Notes: generated by a model from the sequence alone, not told the origin. Counted from the first letter of the stretch, positions 37,448 to 46,009 are shown. The stretch: 64,000 nt of DNA from Streptomyces sp. NBC_00370 (GCF_036084755.1 NZ_CP107968.1:4650001-4714000), one strand, 5' to 3'. Made by a program: numbers and translations.

Positions 37448-37677
37448 CGGACGCCGAGCCGATCCGAGTCCCCCGAGCAGCTGACGCGTGGCACCCGCAG
37501 TCGGCCGAGCCGCCGTCACCACGAGCCCAGCGCCTCCGTGGAGCCCCCCGGCCGCCCCCCCTCAAAGAAGTACTTGCGGTGGAGGGCCGGGGGTCAAGGG
37601 TGAAGCGAAGCGCAATCGGCGAAGCCGACGCGACGCAGGAGCGCCCTTGACGCCCGGACCGGAGCCGCGACACTCAA
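37448..37677 (-). repeat. long inverted repeat, right arm
   Basis: Inverted partner of 36422-36650. Its outer 63 bp (37615-37677) match perfectly. The innermost 26 bp are an inverted partial copy of the 79-bp repeat. No gene lies in the 316 nt between the small membrane protein and the DUF397 gene. Confidence 0.85.
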
Positions 37678-37748
37678 CAGCAAGGGGCGGCGCTCGGTTC
37701 AGCTAACTTCCCGGCCCACACAGCTTCGCGTTCATGCGCCCTGACCGG

Positions 37749-37976
37749 TCAGCAGCCGCGCGGCTCACCGTGCTTGATCCCCTGGACGAACCGTGACCAG
37801 CTGTCGTGCTGGAAGACAAGCGCGGGTTCATGGGTGCTCTTGGAGTCACGGACCGGTACGAGGTTGTGGCCGTCAGCCACTTCGAGGCAGTCGTCGTTGT
37901 TCGGCCCGCTATAGCTGGACTTGCGCCACCCGAGCGGGGCGACGGCGTTAAAGGCCACGTGCTCATTGCTGTTCAT
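37749..37976 (-). CDS. DUF397 small protein
   Basis: The 75-residue protein has the DUF397 core GWRKSSYSGPNNDDCLEVAD, VPVRDSK, and the C-terminal SWSRFVQGIKHGE. DUF397 proteins are almost always encoded with an XRE/DUF5753 regulator in Streptomyces and are thought to bind it and alter its activity (WhiJ-type systems, possibly toxin-antitoxin-like). It overlaps the end of the regulator gene by 14 nt on the same strand. Confidence 0.9.
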   Translation of the reverse strand: MNSNEHVAFNAVAPLGWRKSSYSGPNNDDCLEVADGHNLVPVRDSKSTHEPALVFQHDSWSRFVQGIKHGEPRGC

Positions 37977-38787
37977 GTGCGTACTCCTGTGCCACGGTCT
38001 TGATCATGGTCACCGACTCCTTGTGCGACAACGAATCACCCAGGGCCAGATCGAAGGCGTTCTTGCAGTCGTTCACCATTGCCGGGTCGTCGAAGACGTG
38101 CCCCGTTGCAACTCCTTCCACGTAGGCGATCGACGGAGCGTCGTCGAAGCTCATCAGGTAGAGCATGCCCGTCAGCAATGCGTGGGCTCCCGCCGCGAAC
38201 GGCAAGATATGCAGGCGCAGCCGCTTGGCCTCTGCCATGGCTGCGATCTTGTGGAGTTGTTCGGCCATGACGCGCGGTCCGCCCACCCCTCGGCGGAGCG
38301 CCGCTTCGTCCAGCAGGATCCACGCTACGGGGCCCGACGGGTCTTCCAGGAGCTGACCGCGCTCGATCCGGTTGACAACTTGCTGGTCAATCTCCTGTCG
38401 GCGGCAGTTCACGTGATGCGCCCCGAGCACTTCCCTTGCGTACGCTTCTGTTTGAAGCAGTCCCGTGATCAACGACGAGCCGTAGTGACGTACTTCAGTG
38501 GCCCGCTGTTCGAACTCCGCAACCCCCGCGAAGTGGCTGGCGTACTTCGAGTCCAGGTCCTTCAACCACCGTACGAAGAACCCGTCCGTCCCCAGGGCCT
38601 GATCAATCCGCTGCGCGTCCTCCGGGTTCGGTAGTCGGCGGCCCGCTTCGATGTGGCTGATCAGGGTCGGAGAGCACACCACCAGCTCGGCCAGGGCCTC
38701 CTGGGTCATGCCCGCCGCCAGCCGTCGGAGCCTCAGTTCCTCTCCGTACTTCTGTCGGGGCGTGAGTGCTTTACCGGATCTCGCCAT
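37963..38787 (-). CDS. XRE-family regulator with DUF5753 domain (WhiJ-like)
   Basis: The 274-residue protein has an N-terminal helix-turn-helix (YGEELRLRRLAAGMTQEALA, CSPTLISHIEAGRR) and the DUF5753 domain (residues about 85-270) with EQRATEVRHYGSSLITGLLQ, typical of Streptomyces WhiJ-like regulators. It probably represses genes controlling development until relieved by its DUF397 partner. The ATG at 38787 with GGGAG upstream is preferred to GTG 38802. It is divergent from the ATP-binding-protein gene, a familiar three-gene arrangement. Confidence 0.9.
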   Translation of the reverse strand: MARSGKALTPRQKYGEELRLRRLAAGMTQEALAELVVCSPTLISHIEAGRRLPNPEDAQRIDQALGTDGFFVRWLKDLDSKYASHFAGVAEFEQRATEVRHYGSSLITGLLQTEAYAREVLGAHHVNCRRQEIDQQVVNRIERGQLLEDPSGPVAWILLDEAALRRGVGGPRVMAEQLHKIAAMAEAKRLRLHILPFAAGAHALLTGMLYLMSFDDAPSIAYVEGVATGHVFDDPAMVNDCKNAFDLALGDSLSHKESVTMIKTVAQEYAHEQQ

Positions 38788-38965
38788 TAACTCAGCTCCC
38801 ACTTGACAGATGTGCGGTCAGGTCATCACCCCTGGTAACGGTAGTCGCGCAAGCCCCACGCTGTGAGGGATTCGTCACAGAGAGTGGGAGCTTCGCCGTG
38901 CCGCCAGCCATTGGCCGTCTTTCTCAGACCGTTCCGCAGCCCGTCCCCCGTGGGGAGGTGGCGTG

Positions 38966-39388
38966 ATGGCTCTGGATCCCCGCACCGCCGTCGTACTCCG
39001 CTGGTCCCGTCACCCCCGGTGCGTCCGCCTGGCCCGGCTTGAGCTTCGCAGGGCCCTCGCCGGTTGGGGGTTGGGCGTGCTGGAGGACTCAGCCGTGCTT
39101 GTGCTCTCGGAGTTGTTGACCAACGCCGGGCGGCACGCCCGGGTGTCTCCGGGGCGGGAGGTCGAGACGTGGTTCCAGCCCTTGCCCGGCGGCTTACGCA
39201 TCGAGGTGCACGACGCGTCGTCCGAGAAGCCCGAGCAGCGGGCGGCCGGCGTCGAGGCCGAGGGGGGTCGGGGGCTCGCGCTCGTGGCCGCGTTGGCTGA
39301 CGAGTGGGGCGTCGCCGACCGCGACGGGGTCGGGAAGCTGGTCTGGGCCGAGTTGTTCCTGGCGGCCGGGGCGGAGGATGGCGGCTGA
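38966..39388 (+). CDS. ATP-binding anti-sigma-like protein (HATPase_c)
   Basis: The 140-residue protein is a stand-alone GHKL ATPase domain like SpoIIAB/RsbW. The N box is VLVLSELLTNAGRHAR, the D-box LRIEVHDASSEKP and the G box GGRGLALVAALADEWG. Such Streptomyces proteins act as anti-sigma kinases or as partners of WhiJ-type regulators (AbaA-like loci). The start may be GTG 38963 or ATG 38966; the latter is better spaced from GGGGAGG. Confidence 0.87.
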   Translation: MALDPRTAVVLRWSRHPRCVRLARLELRRALAGWGLGVLEDSAVLVLSELLTNAGRHARVSPGREVETWFQPLPGGLRIEVHDASSEKPEQRAAGVEAEGGRGLALVAALADEWGVADRDGVGKLVWAELFLAAGAEDGG

Positions 39389-39404
39389 CCGGCGGCGGCG
39401 TCCG

Positions 39405-40847
39405 TCATACCGGGGTCTCCGGGGGTGGGGTCGGGGCTCCTGGGATGCGGATTGATGCCACCGTGCCGCCCCCCGGGGCCGGGCGCAACGTCACCTCGCC
39501 GCCTGCCTGTTGGACCGTGCGGGCCACGATCGACAGGCCCAGGCCTGAGCCTGGCAGGGCTCGGGCCGAGGATGAGCGCCAGAAGCGTTCGAAGACGTGG
39601 GGGAGGTCGTCCGGTGGGATGCCGGGGCCGTGGTCGCGGACCGTCAGGTCGCCGGTTTCGGTCAGGGCCACCTCGACCGTGCCGCCCTCCGGGCTGAACT
39701 TGACCGCGTTGTCGAGGATGTTGACCACCGCGCGCTCCAGCGTCGCCGGTTCGGCCCGTACGAACCAGGGGTGCAGCCGGGCGTCGATCGTCAGGCCCGG
39801 GCCGCGCAGCCGGGCGCGTTCCAGGGCCGTCTCGGCGATCTCGTGGAGTGCGACGACCTGGAGGGGGCCGGGGGTGGGGGCGTCGGGGCGGGACAGTTCC
39901 TGGAGGTCGCCGATCAGGGAGGCGAGTTCCGTCATCTGCGCCTTGACGGACGTCATCAGCGCCTTGCGGTCGGCGGGCGGGATCGCGCGGCCCGTGTCGT
40001 CGCTGCGGGCCAGCAGCTCGATGTTGGTACGCAGCGAGGTGAGCGGGGTGCGCAGCTCGTGCCCGGCGTCCGCGATCAGCTGGGACTGGCGGTCGCGGGA
40101 GGAGGCCAGCGCCGCGGTCATGGAGTTGAACGACCGGGACAGCCGGGCGATCTCGTCCTCGCCCTCCGCCGGGATCCGTACGGTCAGGTCCTCCGTACGC
40201 GCGACGTGCTCGACCGTGCGGGTCAGCTGGTCGACGGGGCGCAGCCCGGTCCTGGCGATCCACAGTCCGGCGGCGCCCGCGCCGATGACGCCCACGCCGG
40301 CCACGGCGGTGAGCAGCAGTGCCAGCCGGTTCAGGGACGTCTCGATCTCGCCGTCGGGGCGGGAGACGGACACGGCGACGGGACCGTTCAGGTTCGGGCT
40401 CCGGACGGTGACGACGGAGGTGTGGACGCGGACGTGCTCGCCCTTGTCGGTCGTGCTGTCGTGGAGCGTCATGCTGCTGACGCCGTGCAGGGTGAGGTTC
40501 CTGGCGACCTCGACGTCCGCCGGCTGGACCTTGACCGGCTGGGCGCCGGGGGTGACGCACCGGCCGCCGTTGGACAGGATCACCTGGGTGTAGGCGAATC
40601 CCCGCTGGGCCGTCGCCGCGGGGTTGGCGCCGCTCTGGCAGCTCTCCAGCGCCTGGACCACCTGGCTGTCGGAAGCGCCGATGTTCTTCAGCGAGGTGTC
40701 GAGTTCGTTGAACAGCTGGGAGCGGGTCAGCAGCCAGGAGCCGACGGCCACCGCCGCGACCGCGATGGCCACCGCGACCGCGACCAGCAGCGCGAGCCTG
40801 GACCGGATCGGCAGCGTGCGGAACCGGCGGAGGGGACCACCGCTCAC
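39405..40847 (-). CDS. sensor histidine kinase, MprB-like
   Basis: The 480-residue protein has two membrane helices (about 15-40 and 155-180) around an extracytoplasmic sensor of about 115 residues. A HAMP linker, HisKA with the phospho-accepting HELRTPLTSLRTN, and an HATPase domain (NILDNAVKFSPEGG, DHGPGIPPDDLPHVFERF, GSGLGLSIVA) follow. Two Cys (ESCQSGAN and GRCVTPG) in the sensor may form a disulfide. Its GTG start overlaps the regulator gene by 4 nt (GTGA). The HtrA-type protease gene upstream makes an envelope-stress role like mycobacterial MprAB-PepD plausible. Confidence 0.92.
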   Translation of the reverse strand: MSGGPLRRFRTLPIRSRLALLVAVAVAIAVAAVAVGSWLLTRSQLFNELDTSLKNIGASDSQVVQALESCQSGANPAATAQRGFAYTQVILSNGGRCVTPGAQPVKVQPADVEVARNLTLHGVSSMTLHDSTTDKGEHVRVHTSVVTVRSPNLNGPVAVSVSRPDGEIETSLNRLALLLTAVAGVGVIGAGAAGLWIARTGLRPVDQLTRTVEHVARTEDLTVRIPAEGEDEIARLSRSFNSMTAALASSRDRQSQLIADAGHELRTPLTSLRTNIELLARSDDTGRAIPPADRKALMTSVKAQMTELASLIGDLQELSRPDAPTPGPLQVVALHEIAETALERARLRGPGLTIDARLHPWFVRAEPATLERAVVNILDNAVKFSPEGGTVEVALTETGDLTVRDHGPGIPPDDLPHVFERFWRSSSARALPGSGLGLSIVARTVQQAGGEVTLRPAPGGGTVASIRIPGAPTPPPETPV

Positions 40848-41650
40848 GCCGCGCCGCCGGAGCCCGCCGCGCCGCCGGAGCCCGGGGCACTACCGCTGGG
40901 GCCGGTACCGCTCGCGCCCGCCGCGCCCGCCGCGCCGTCCGCCCGCAGCGCGTACCCCACGCCCCGCACCGTGTGCACGAGGCGCGGCTCCCCGCCGCCC
41001 TCCGTCTTGCGGCGCAGATACATCACGTACACGTCCAGCGAGTTGGAGCTGGGCTCGAAGTCGAATCCCCAGACGGACTTGAGGATCTGCTCCCGCGTCA
41101 GCACCTGCCTGGGGTGCGCCAGGAACATTTCGAGCAGGGTGAATTCGGTACGGGTCAGGTCCACCCGCCGCGTGCCACGCGTGACTTCGCGGGTGTTCAG
41201 GTCCATCCGCAGATCCGCGAAGGACAGGACGTCGTCGTCCGGCTGCTCGCCGATGGTGGTGGAGTACGAGCTGCGCCGCAGCAGGGCCCGGATGCGGGCG
41301 AACAGCTCGTCCAGTTCGAAGGGCTTGACCAGGTAGTCGTCGGCGCCCGCGTCGAGGCCGGTCACCCGGTCGCCGACCGTGTCACGCGCGGTCAGCATCA
41401 GGATCGGTACGGTCGAGCCGCCGGCCCTGAGCCGGCGCGCGGCGGTCAGGCCGTCCATCCGGGGCATCTGGATGTCGAGGACGATCAGGTCCGGCTGGTA
41501 CGCCTCGGCCTTGGTGAGGGCGTCGTACCCGTCCACCGCGACCTCCGTCCCGTAGCCGTCGAAGGCGAGACTCCGCTGCAGCGCCTCGCGTACGGCGGGC
41601 TCGTCGTCGACGATCAGGATTCTCTGCGGATCGCCTTCGGCGGGACTCAT
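40844..41650 (-). CDS. OmpR-family response regulator, MprA-like
   Basis: The 268-residue protein has a receiver domain (ILIVDDEPAVREAL; phospho-acceptor Asp in DLIVLDIQMPRMDG; Lys in DYLVKPFELDEL) and a winged-helix DNA-binding domain (VDLTRTEFTLLEMFLAHPRQ, YVMYLRRKTE). A C-terminal Gly/Ala/Ser tail of about 30 residues is unusual and low-complexity. It is coupled to the histidine kinase downstream. The likely regulon includes the protease gene 69 nt upstream. Confidence 0.92.
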   Translation of the reverse strand: MSPAEGDPQRILIVDDEPAVREALQRSLAFDGYGTEVAVDGYDALTKAEAYQPDLIVLDIQMPRMDGLTAARRLRAGGSTVPILMLTARDTVGDRVTGLDAGADDYLVKPFELDELFARIRALLRRSSYSTTIGEQPDDDVLSFADLRMDLNTREVTRGTRRVDLTRTEFTLLEMFLAHPRQVLTREQILKSVWGFDFEPSSNSLDVYVMYLRRKTEGGGEPRLVHTVRGVGYALRADGAAGAAGASGTGPSGSAPGSGGAAGSGGAA

Positions 41651-41719
41651 GGCGCGTCCTCTCTCGGTTTCGTCGGCGGCTGTCCGCCTCCTCGGGGCTC
41701 TCTTCAGGAGACCATGGAA

Positions 41720-42790
41720 TCAGTTCGAGCCGCCGTCACGCAGGTTGGCCAGGTCCGCCTTGATGGTGTTGGCGGGGATCGCGAAGCCCAGGCCGATGCT
41801 GCCGCCGGACCCCGAGTCGCCGCCGTCGGCGCTCTGCGCCGCCGCGTTCGCCGAGTTCAGTCCGACGACCTGGCCGTCCATGTTGAGCAGGGCGCCGCCC
41901 GAGTTGCCGGGGTTGATCGCCGCGTCCGTCTGGATCGCCTTGTACGTGGTCGTCGAGCTGCCGGTGTCCCCGTTGAACTGCTGCCCGCCGAACTGGAACG
42001 GCCAGTTGTCGCCCCCGCCCTGGCCCTGCTGCTGCCCCTGCTGCTGCGACTGGTCCTGGCCGTCCTCCTTGGGCACGGTGACGTCCCGGTTGAGCGCCGA
42101 GACGATACCGGTGGTGACCGTGCCGGTCAGGCCCTCGGGGGAGCCGATCGCCACGACCTGGTCACCGACCCGGAGCTGGCTGGAGTCCGCGAATCCGGCC
42201 GTCTTGAGCCCGCTCGCGCCCTGGAGCTTGATCAGGGCCAGGTCCTTGTCGGGGTCGGTGCCCACGACCTGCGCGGTGTACGTCTTGCCGTCGCCCGCCT
42301 TGACGGAGAGCTGCGAGGAGCCGGCCACCACGTGGTTGTTGGTGACGATCTCGCCGTCGGACGTGATGATCACGCCGGAGCCCTGCGAGGTGCCGGAGCT
42401 GGACGTGGCGGTGATCTCGACGACGGTCGGGGAGAGCGCCTGGGCGACACCCGCGACCGTGCCCTTGCTGCTCTGCGAGACCGTTGTACCGCTGACGGCG
42501 CTGCTGGTGCCGTCCCCGCCGTTGTCGCTGACGTGCTCCACGAGCGCGGCCGAACCGCCCCCGACGACCGCCGCCGCGATGGCGACAGCGGCGAGGAGAC
42601 CGACCGGGCCCTTGGCGCGGCGGCCGTGGTGCGCGGTGTGTGCGGTGGGCGCGTACGCCGGGGGCGGCGGGAAGTCCGCCCCGTACGGCTGGGTGTGCTG
42701 GTGCTGGTGCTGGGTGTACGGGTCCTGGTGCTGCGGTTCCTGCCGGCTGCTGCTGTCGTCGTCGCCGCTGTGGCGGAAGTAGTTGGTCAT
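41720..42790 (-). CDS. membrane-anchored HtrA/DegP-type serine protease without PDZ domain
   Basis: The 356-residue protein has a Gln/His/Tyr-rich cytoplasmic tail, one membrane helix (about 62-85) and a trypsin-like domain with the triad His (VTNNHVVAG), Asp (DKDLALIKLQ) and Ser (NPGNSGGALL). A Gln-rich insertion (DQSQQQGQQQGQGG) sits mid-domain. It stops soon after the protease fold, so the PDZ domain common in HtrA is missing. It would degrade or refold envelope proteins outside the membrane. The ATG at 42790 is chosen (MTNYFRHSG); longer in-frame starts lack ribosome sites. Confidence 0.9.
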   Translation of the reverse strand: MTNYFRHSGDDDSSSRQEPQHQDPYTQHQHQHTQPYGADFPPPPAYAPTAHTAHHGRRAKGPVGLLAAVAIAAAVVGGGSAALVEHVSDNGGDGTSSAVSGTTVSQSSKGTVAGVAQALSPTVVEITATSSSGTSQGSGVIITSDGEIVTNNHVVAGSSQLSVKAGDGKTYTAQVVGTDPDKDLALIKLQGASGLKTAGFADSSQLRVGDQVVAIGSPEGLTGTVTTGIVSALNRDVTVPKEDGQDQSQQQGQQQGQGGGDNWPFQFGGQQFNGDTGSSTTTYKAIQTDAAINPGNSGGALLNMDGQVVGLNSANAAAQSADGGDSGSGGSIGLGFAIPANTIKADLANLRDGGSN

Positions 42791-42927
42791 GTCACTGACT
42801 GTCGCCGCCGGACATGAAAACAGGCTGAGTACGCTGTGAGAAGGCCGACAGAACCGCGTTCGCCCCATATAAAGGCCGCCAAATAAAGGCCGCCACACGA
42901 AGGCCGCCGCGCGTCAGGGGCGGGGTG

Positions 42928-43950
42928 TTACTCGCAGCCGCAGGAGCGCCGCACGATCAGTGCCGAGGGGAACTGCTTCACCCGCTCGCGCCGCGACCCC
43001 GCGACCCGCAGCCCGTCGTCCAGCACCAGGTCGACGGCGGCCCGCGCCATCGCCGGTCGGTCGGAGGAGATCGTCGTCAGGGGCGGGTCGGTGAGCCCGG
43101 CCTCCTTGACGTCGTCGAAGCCGGCCACCGCCAGCTGCTCCGGTACGTCGAGACGCAGCTCGCGCGCGGCCCGCAGCACACCGATCGCCTGGTCGTCCGT
43201 CGCGCAGAAGATCGCCGGGGGTCTGTCCGGGCCCGCAAGCAGGTCGAGCGCGACCCGGTAGGCGTCGTAGCGGTTGTAGGGCGCCTGGAAGAGCCGCCCC
43301 TCGATGGACCGGCCGGCTTCCTGCATCGCCCGCCGCCAGCCCTCCACGTGGTCGGCCACCGGGTCGCCGACGGCCGGCGTCGACTCCATGCCGCCGAGGC
43401 AGGCGACGTACGGGTGGCCGTGCTCCAGCAGATGGCGGGTGGCGAGCTGCGCACCGCCGATGTCGTCGGTGACGACGGCGACGTCGTCGATGGCCTCGGG
43501 GCGTTCGTGCAGCAGCACGACCCGTGCGTCCCAGGCCTCGATCTCGGCGGCGGCGCGCTCGCTCATGCCCTGGCTGACCAGGATCAGTCCCGAGACCCGC
43601 ATTCCGAGGAAGGCCCGCAGATAGTGGACCTCGCGCTCGTCGCGGTAGTCGGAGTTCCCGACGAGGACCATCTTCCCGCGCTCGGCAGCCGCTTGCTCGA
43701 CGGCATGTGCCATCTCGCCGAAGAACGGCTGCCGGGCGTCGGGGACGATCATTCCTATGAGGTCGGTGCGCCGCGACGCCATGGCCTGGGCCACCCGGTC
43801 GGGGCGGTAGCCCAGCTCCTTGATCGCGTTGAGCACCCGCTCGCGCGTGGCCGGGGCGACCGGCCGGGGTCCGTTGTTGATGACATAGCTGACGACAGCG
43901 GTCGAAGTCCCCGCCAGTCTTGCCACATCGTCCCGCGTCACCTTGGCCAC
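42928..43950 (-). CDS. LacI-family transcriptional regulator
   Basis: The 340-residue protein has the LacI helix-turn-helix and hinge (TRDDVARLAGTSTAVVSYVI then LNAIKELGYRPDRVAQAM) and a periplasmic-binding-protein-like effector domain. It ends in an unusual C-terminal RRSCGCE. The effector is probably a sugar or small metabolite; no sugar genes are adjacent, so the target is unknown. It lies 24 nt downstream of glnR on the same strand. Confidence 0.92.
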   Translation of the reverse strand: MAKVTRDDVARLAGTSTAVVSYVINNGPRPVAPATRERVLNAIKELGYRPDRVAQAMASRRTDLIGMIVPDARQPFFGEMAHAVEQAAAERGKMVLVGNSDYRDEREVHYLRAFLGMRVSGLILVSQGMSERAAAEIEAWDARVVLLHERPEAIDDVAVVTDDIGGAQLATRHLLEHGHPYVACLGGMESTPAVGDPVADHVEGWRRAMQEAGRSIEGRLFQAPYNRYDAYRVALDLLAGPDRPPAIFCATDDQAIGVLRAARELRLDVPEQLAVAGFDDVKEAGLTDPPLTTISSDRPAMARAAVDLVLDDGLRVAGSRRERVKQFPSALIVRRSCGCE

Positions 43951-43974
43951 GCGCGGCAGTCTACGCGTGGTGAA

Positions 43975-44796
43975 CTACCGGTCGGCAGGCCGTACCTCGG
44001 CGTGCTCGGCGGGGGTGTCCGCCGCCTCCGCCGCGGGTTCCGCCGATGCCGGCGCAGCGGCCGTCGCGGACCCCGGAGCGGATCCCGTACGGGCCTGGTG
44101 GCCGGGGACCTCGCCCTGGTCGGGCTTCTCCGGCGTGACGAAGCGGTAGCCCACGTTGCGTACGGTCCCGATCAGGGACTCGTGCTCGGGGCCGAGCTTG
44201 GCGCGCAGCCGCCGTACGTGCACGTCGACGGTGCGGGTGCCGCCGAAGTAGTCGTATCCCCACACCTCTTGGAGCAGCTGGGCGCGGGTGAAGACCCGGC
44301 CGGGGTGCTGGGCGAGGTACTTCAGCAGCTCGAACTCCTTGAAGGTCAGGTCCAGGACCCGGCCCTTGAGCTTCGCGCTGTAGGTGGCCTCGTCGACCGA
44401 GAGGTCGCCGTTGCGGATCTCCATCGGGGAGTCGTCCGCGGTGATCTGCTGCCGGCCCATGGCCAGCCGCAGCCGCGCCTCGACCTCGGCGGGGCCCGCG
44501 GTGTCGAGCAGCACGTCGTCGATGCCCCAGTCGGCGGTGACGGCGGCGAGGCCGCCTTCCGTCACGACGAGGACCAGCGGGCAGCCGGGTCCCGTGGACC
44601 GCAGCAGCTGGCACAGCGACCGCACCTGCGGCAGGTCGCGGCGGCCGTCGATCAGGATGACGTCGGCACCAGGTGTGTCGACGAGGGCGGGTCCCTCCGC
44701 CGGGGCCACCCGCACGTTGTGGAGCAGCAGTCCTAGGGCGGGAAGCACCTCCGCCGACGGCTGGAGGGCGTTGGTCAGGAGCAGCAGTGAACTCAT
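43975..44796 (-). CDS. glnR: nitrogen-metabolism regulator GlnR (atypical OmpR type)
   Basis: The 273-residue protein begins MSSLLLLTNALQPS and has an atypical receiver (DVILIDGRRDLPQVRSLC) followed by a winged-helix domain (LKGRVLDLTFKEFELLKYLA, VWGYDYFGGTRTVDVHVRRL). This matches GlnR of Streptomyces, which activates glutamine synthetase and ammonium uptake genes and has no partner kinase. The C-terminal 45 residues are Ala/Pro/Glu-rich and species-variable. The start ATG overlaps the stop of a 21-codon leader ORF (ATGA). A minus-strand terminator-like hairpin lies some 160 nt further upstream. Confidence 0.95.
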   Translation of the reverse strand: MSSLLLLTNALQPSAEVLPALGLLLHNVRVAPAEGPALVDTPGADVILIDGRRDLPQVRSLCQLLRSTGPGCPLVLVVTEGGLAAVTADWGIDDVLLDTAGPAEVEARLRLAMGRQQITADDSPMEIRNGDLSVDEATYSAKLKGRVLDLTFKEFELLKYLAQHPGRVFTRAQLLQEVWGYDYFGGTRTVDVHVRRLRAKLGPEHESLIGTVRNVGYRFVTPEKPDQGEVPGHQARTGSAPGSATAAAPASAEPAAEAADTPAEHAEVRPADR

Positions 44797-44858
44797 CGCC
44801 GCTCACCTGCCTGAGCCGTACAAGCCGTACATAGGTCGTGCGTGGTTCGCTTGCCCAT
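44793..44858 (-). CDS. 21-residue leader ORF coupled to glnR
   Basis: On the minus strand an AGGAGG ribosome site is followed 9 nt later by ATG 44858 (or GTG 44861). The 21-codon frame reads MGKRTTHDLCTACTAQAGER and one more Arg, and stops at TGA overlapping the glnR ATG. Its site is much stronger than the one in front of glnR, so glnR translation may depend on it. It holds a CxxC-like pair (CTAC), two TGT codons and the rare CTA codon. No function is known to me. Confidence 0.62.
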   Translation of the reverse strand: MGKRTTHDLCTACTAQAGERR

Positions 44859-45017
44859 CACGTCGGTTCCTCCTCGGTCCCTGCGAGGACGTATGCGGCA
44901 CTGTTGGATCCGTGGTTCGGGTGGATCCGGTCGTTCTGATGGTTCCGGTCGAGCTGGTATCGAGCTGTGTTGCGAATTCCCGTCTGTTCATCTGTCTGTA
45001 ACACCGGACGGGAAACA

Positions 45018-45051
45018 CAAAAGGACCCGGGGGCTACGTTGCCCGGATCCT
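45018..45051 (-). terminator. terminator-like hairpin upstream of glnR
   Basis: Arms AGGACCCGGG (45022-45031) and CCCGGATCCT (45042-45051) pair with one mismatch around 10 nt. Read on the minus strand they are followed by TTTTGTGTTT, a terminator pattern. It could stop antisense transcription from the hydrolase side or act as an attenuator if glnR is transcribed from further upstream. Confidence 0.5.
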
Positions 45052-45072
45052 CTTGGAAGCAGAATAGCCCAC

Positions 45073-45900
45073 ATGCGTTCCGTGTCAGAGGGGCAATCCC
45101 GCAGATCATCTGTTTCCTCCCACCCGGCGGAGGCGGTACGGACCGTCCTGCGCACCGAGGACGGGGTCCGGATCGAGGCGATGTACGAGCCGTGTACGGC
45201 AGATGAAGCCGGCGATCCAGCACCCTCGCCGGGGACGGCGATCGTCGTCGCGCACGGCTTCACCGGGTGGCTGGAGCGGCCGGCCGTGCGGCGCGCCGCA
45301 CGCGCGTTCGCGCAGCGTGCGGCCGTGGTGACCTTCTCGTTCCGTGGCCATGGCGGCTCCGGGGGACGCTCCACGGTCGGTGACCGTGAAGTGCTCGATC
45401 TGGCCGCCGCAGTGGAGTGGGCCAGGTCGCTCGGACATGAGCGGGTGGTGACCGTCGGCTTCTCGATGGGCGGGTCCGTCGTGCTGCGGCACGCCGCGTT
45501 GCACAGGGGGCGCACGGAGTCGCGGACGGACGCCGTGGCGTCCGTAAGCGCTCCCGCCCGTTGGTACTACCGGGGTACAGCCCCTATGCGCCGCGTTCAC
45601 TGGGTGGTAACACGACGGGTCGGCCGGATCGTCGGCCGTTACGGGTTCCACACGCGCATCGTCGACCGCGACTGGGACCCGGTGCCGCTGTCCCCCGTCG
45701 AGTCCGTGCCGCTGATCGCGCCGACCCCGCTGCTGATCGTGCACGGCGACCGCGACGGTTACTTCCCGCTGGACCATCCGCGCATGCTGGCGGCCGCCGG
45801 GCCCGCCGAGCTGTGGGTGGAACCGGGGATGGGGCACGCGGAGGACGCCGCCGACGACGAGCTGCTGTCCCGTATCGCGGACTGGCTGATGAAGCAGTGA
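45073..45900 (+). CDS. alpha/beta hydrolase
   Basis: The 275-residue cytoplasmic hydrolase has the oxyanion region VVAHGFTGWLERP, nucleophile elbow GFSMGGS, acid in VHGDRDGYFP and catalytic His in GMGHAEDA. It resembles esterase/lysophospholipase-type enzymes; the substrate is unknown. The ATG at 45073 is chosen because upstream sequence contains the glnR regulatory region. The MoaD-like gene follows 109 nt downstream. Confidence 0.88.
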   Translation: MRSVSEGQSRRSSVSSHPAEAVRTVLRTEDGVRIEAMYEPCTADEAGDPAPSPGTAIVVAHGFTGWLERPAVRRAARAFAQRAAVVTFSFRGHGGSGGRSTVGDREVLDLAAAVEWARSLGHERVVTVGFSMGGSVVLRHAALHRGRTESRTDAVASVSAPARWYYRGTAPMRRVHWVVTRRVGRIVGRYGFHTRIVDRDWDPVPLSPVESVPLIAPTPLLIVHGDRDGYFPLDHPRMLAAAGPAELWVEPGMGHAEDAADDELLSRIADWLMKQ

Positions 45901-46009
45901 CGAAGCGGCAATGAGGGAGCAGTGCCTCGCATCGGCCATCATGGGGGGCCACACGAGGCAACGGACCGCCGACGGAAGACGGAACGGGAAGACCGAAGGG
46001 AGAGCCGCT

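Noticed and set aside
42928..43950. LacI regulator considered as local regulator of a sugar operon
   Set aside because: No transport or catabolic genes are adjacent, so no target is assigned.
44803..44991. A 62-codon minus-strand frame (starting MNRREFATQ) before glnR
   Set aside because: It overlaps the 21-codon leader in another frame, has no good ribosome site and poor codon bias; kept only as an unlikely alternative.
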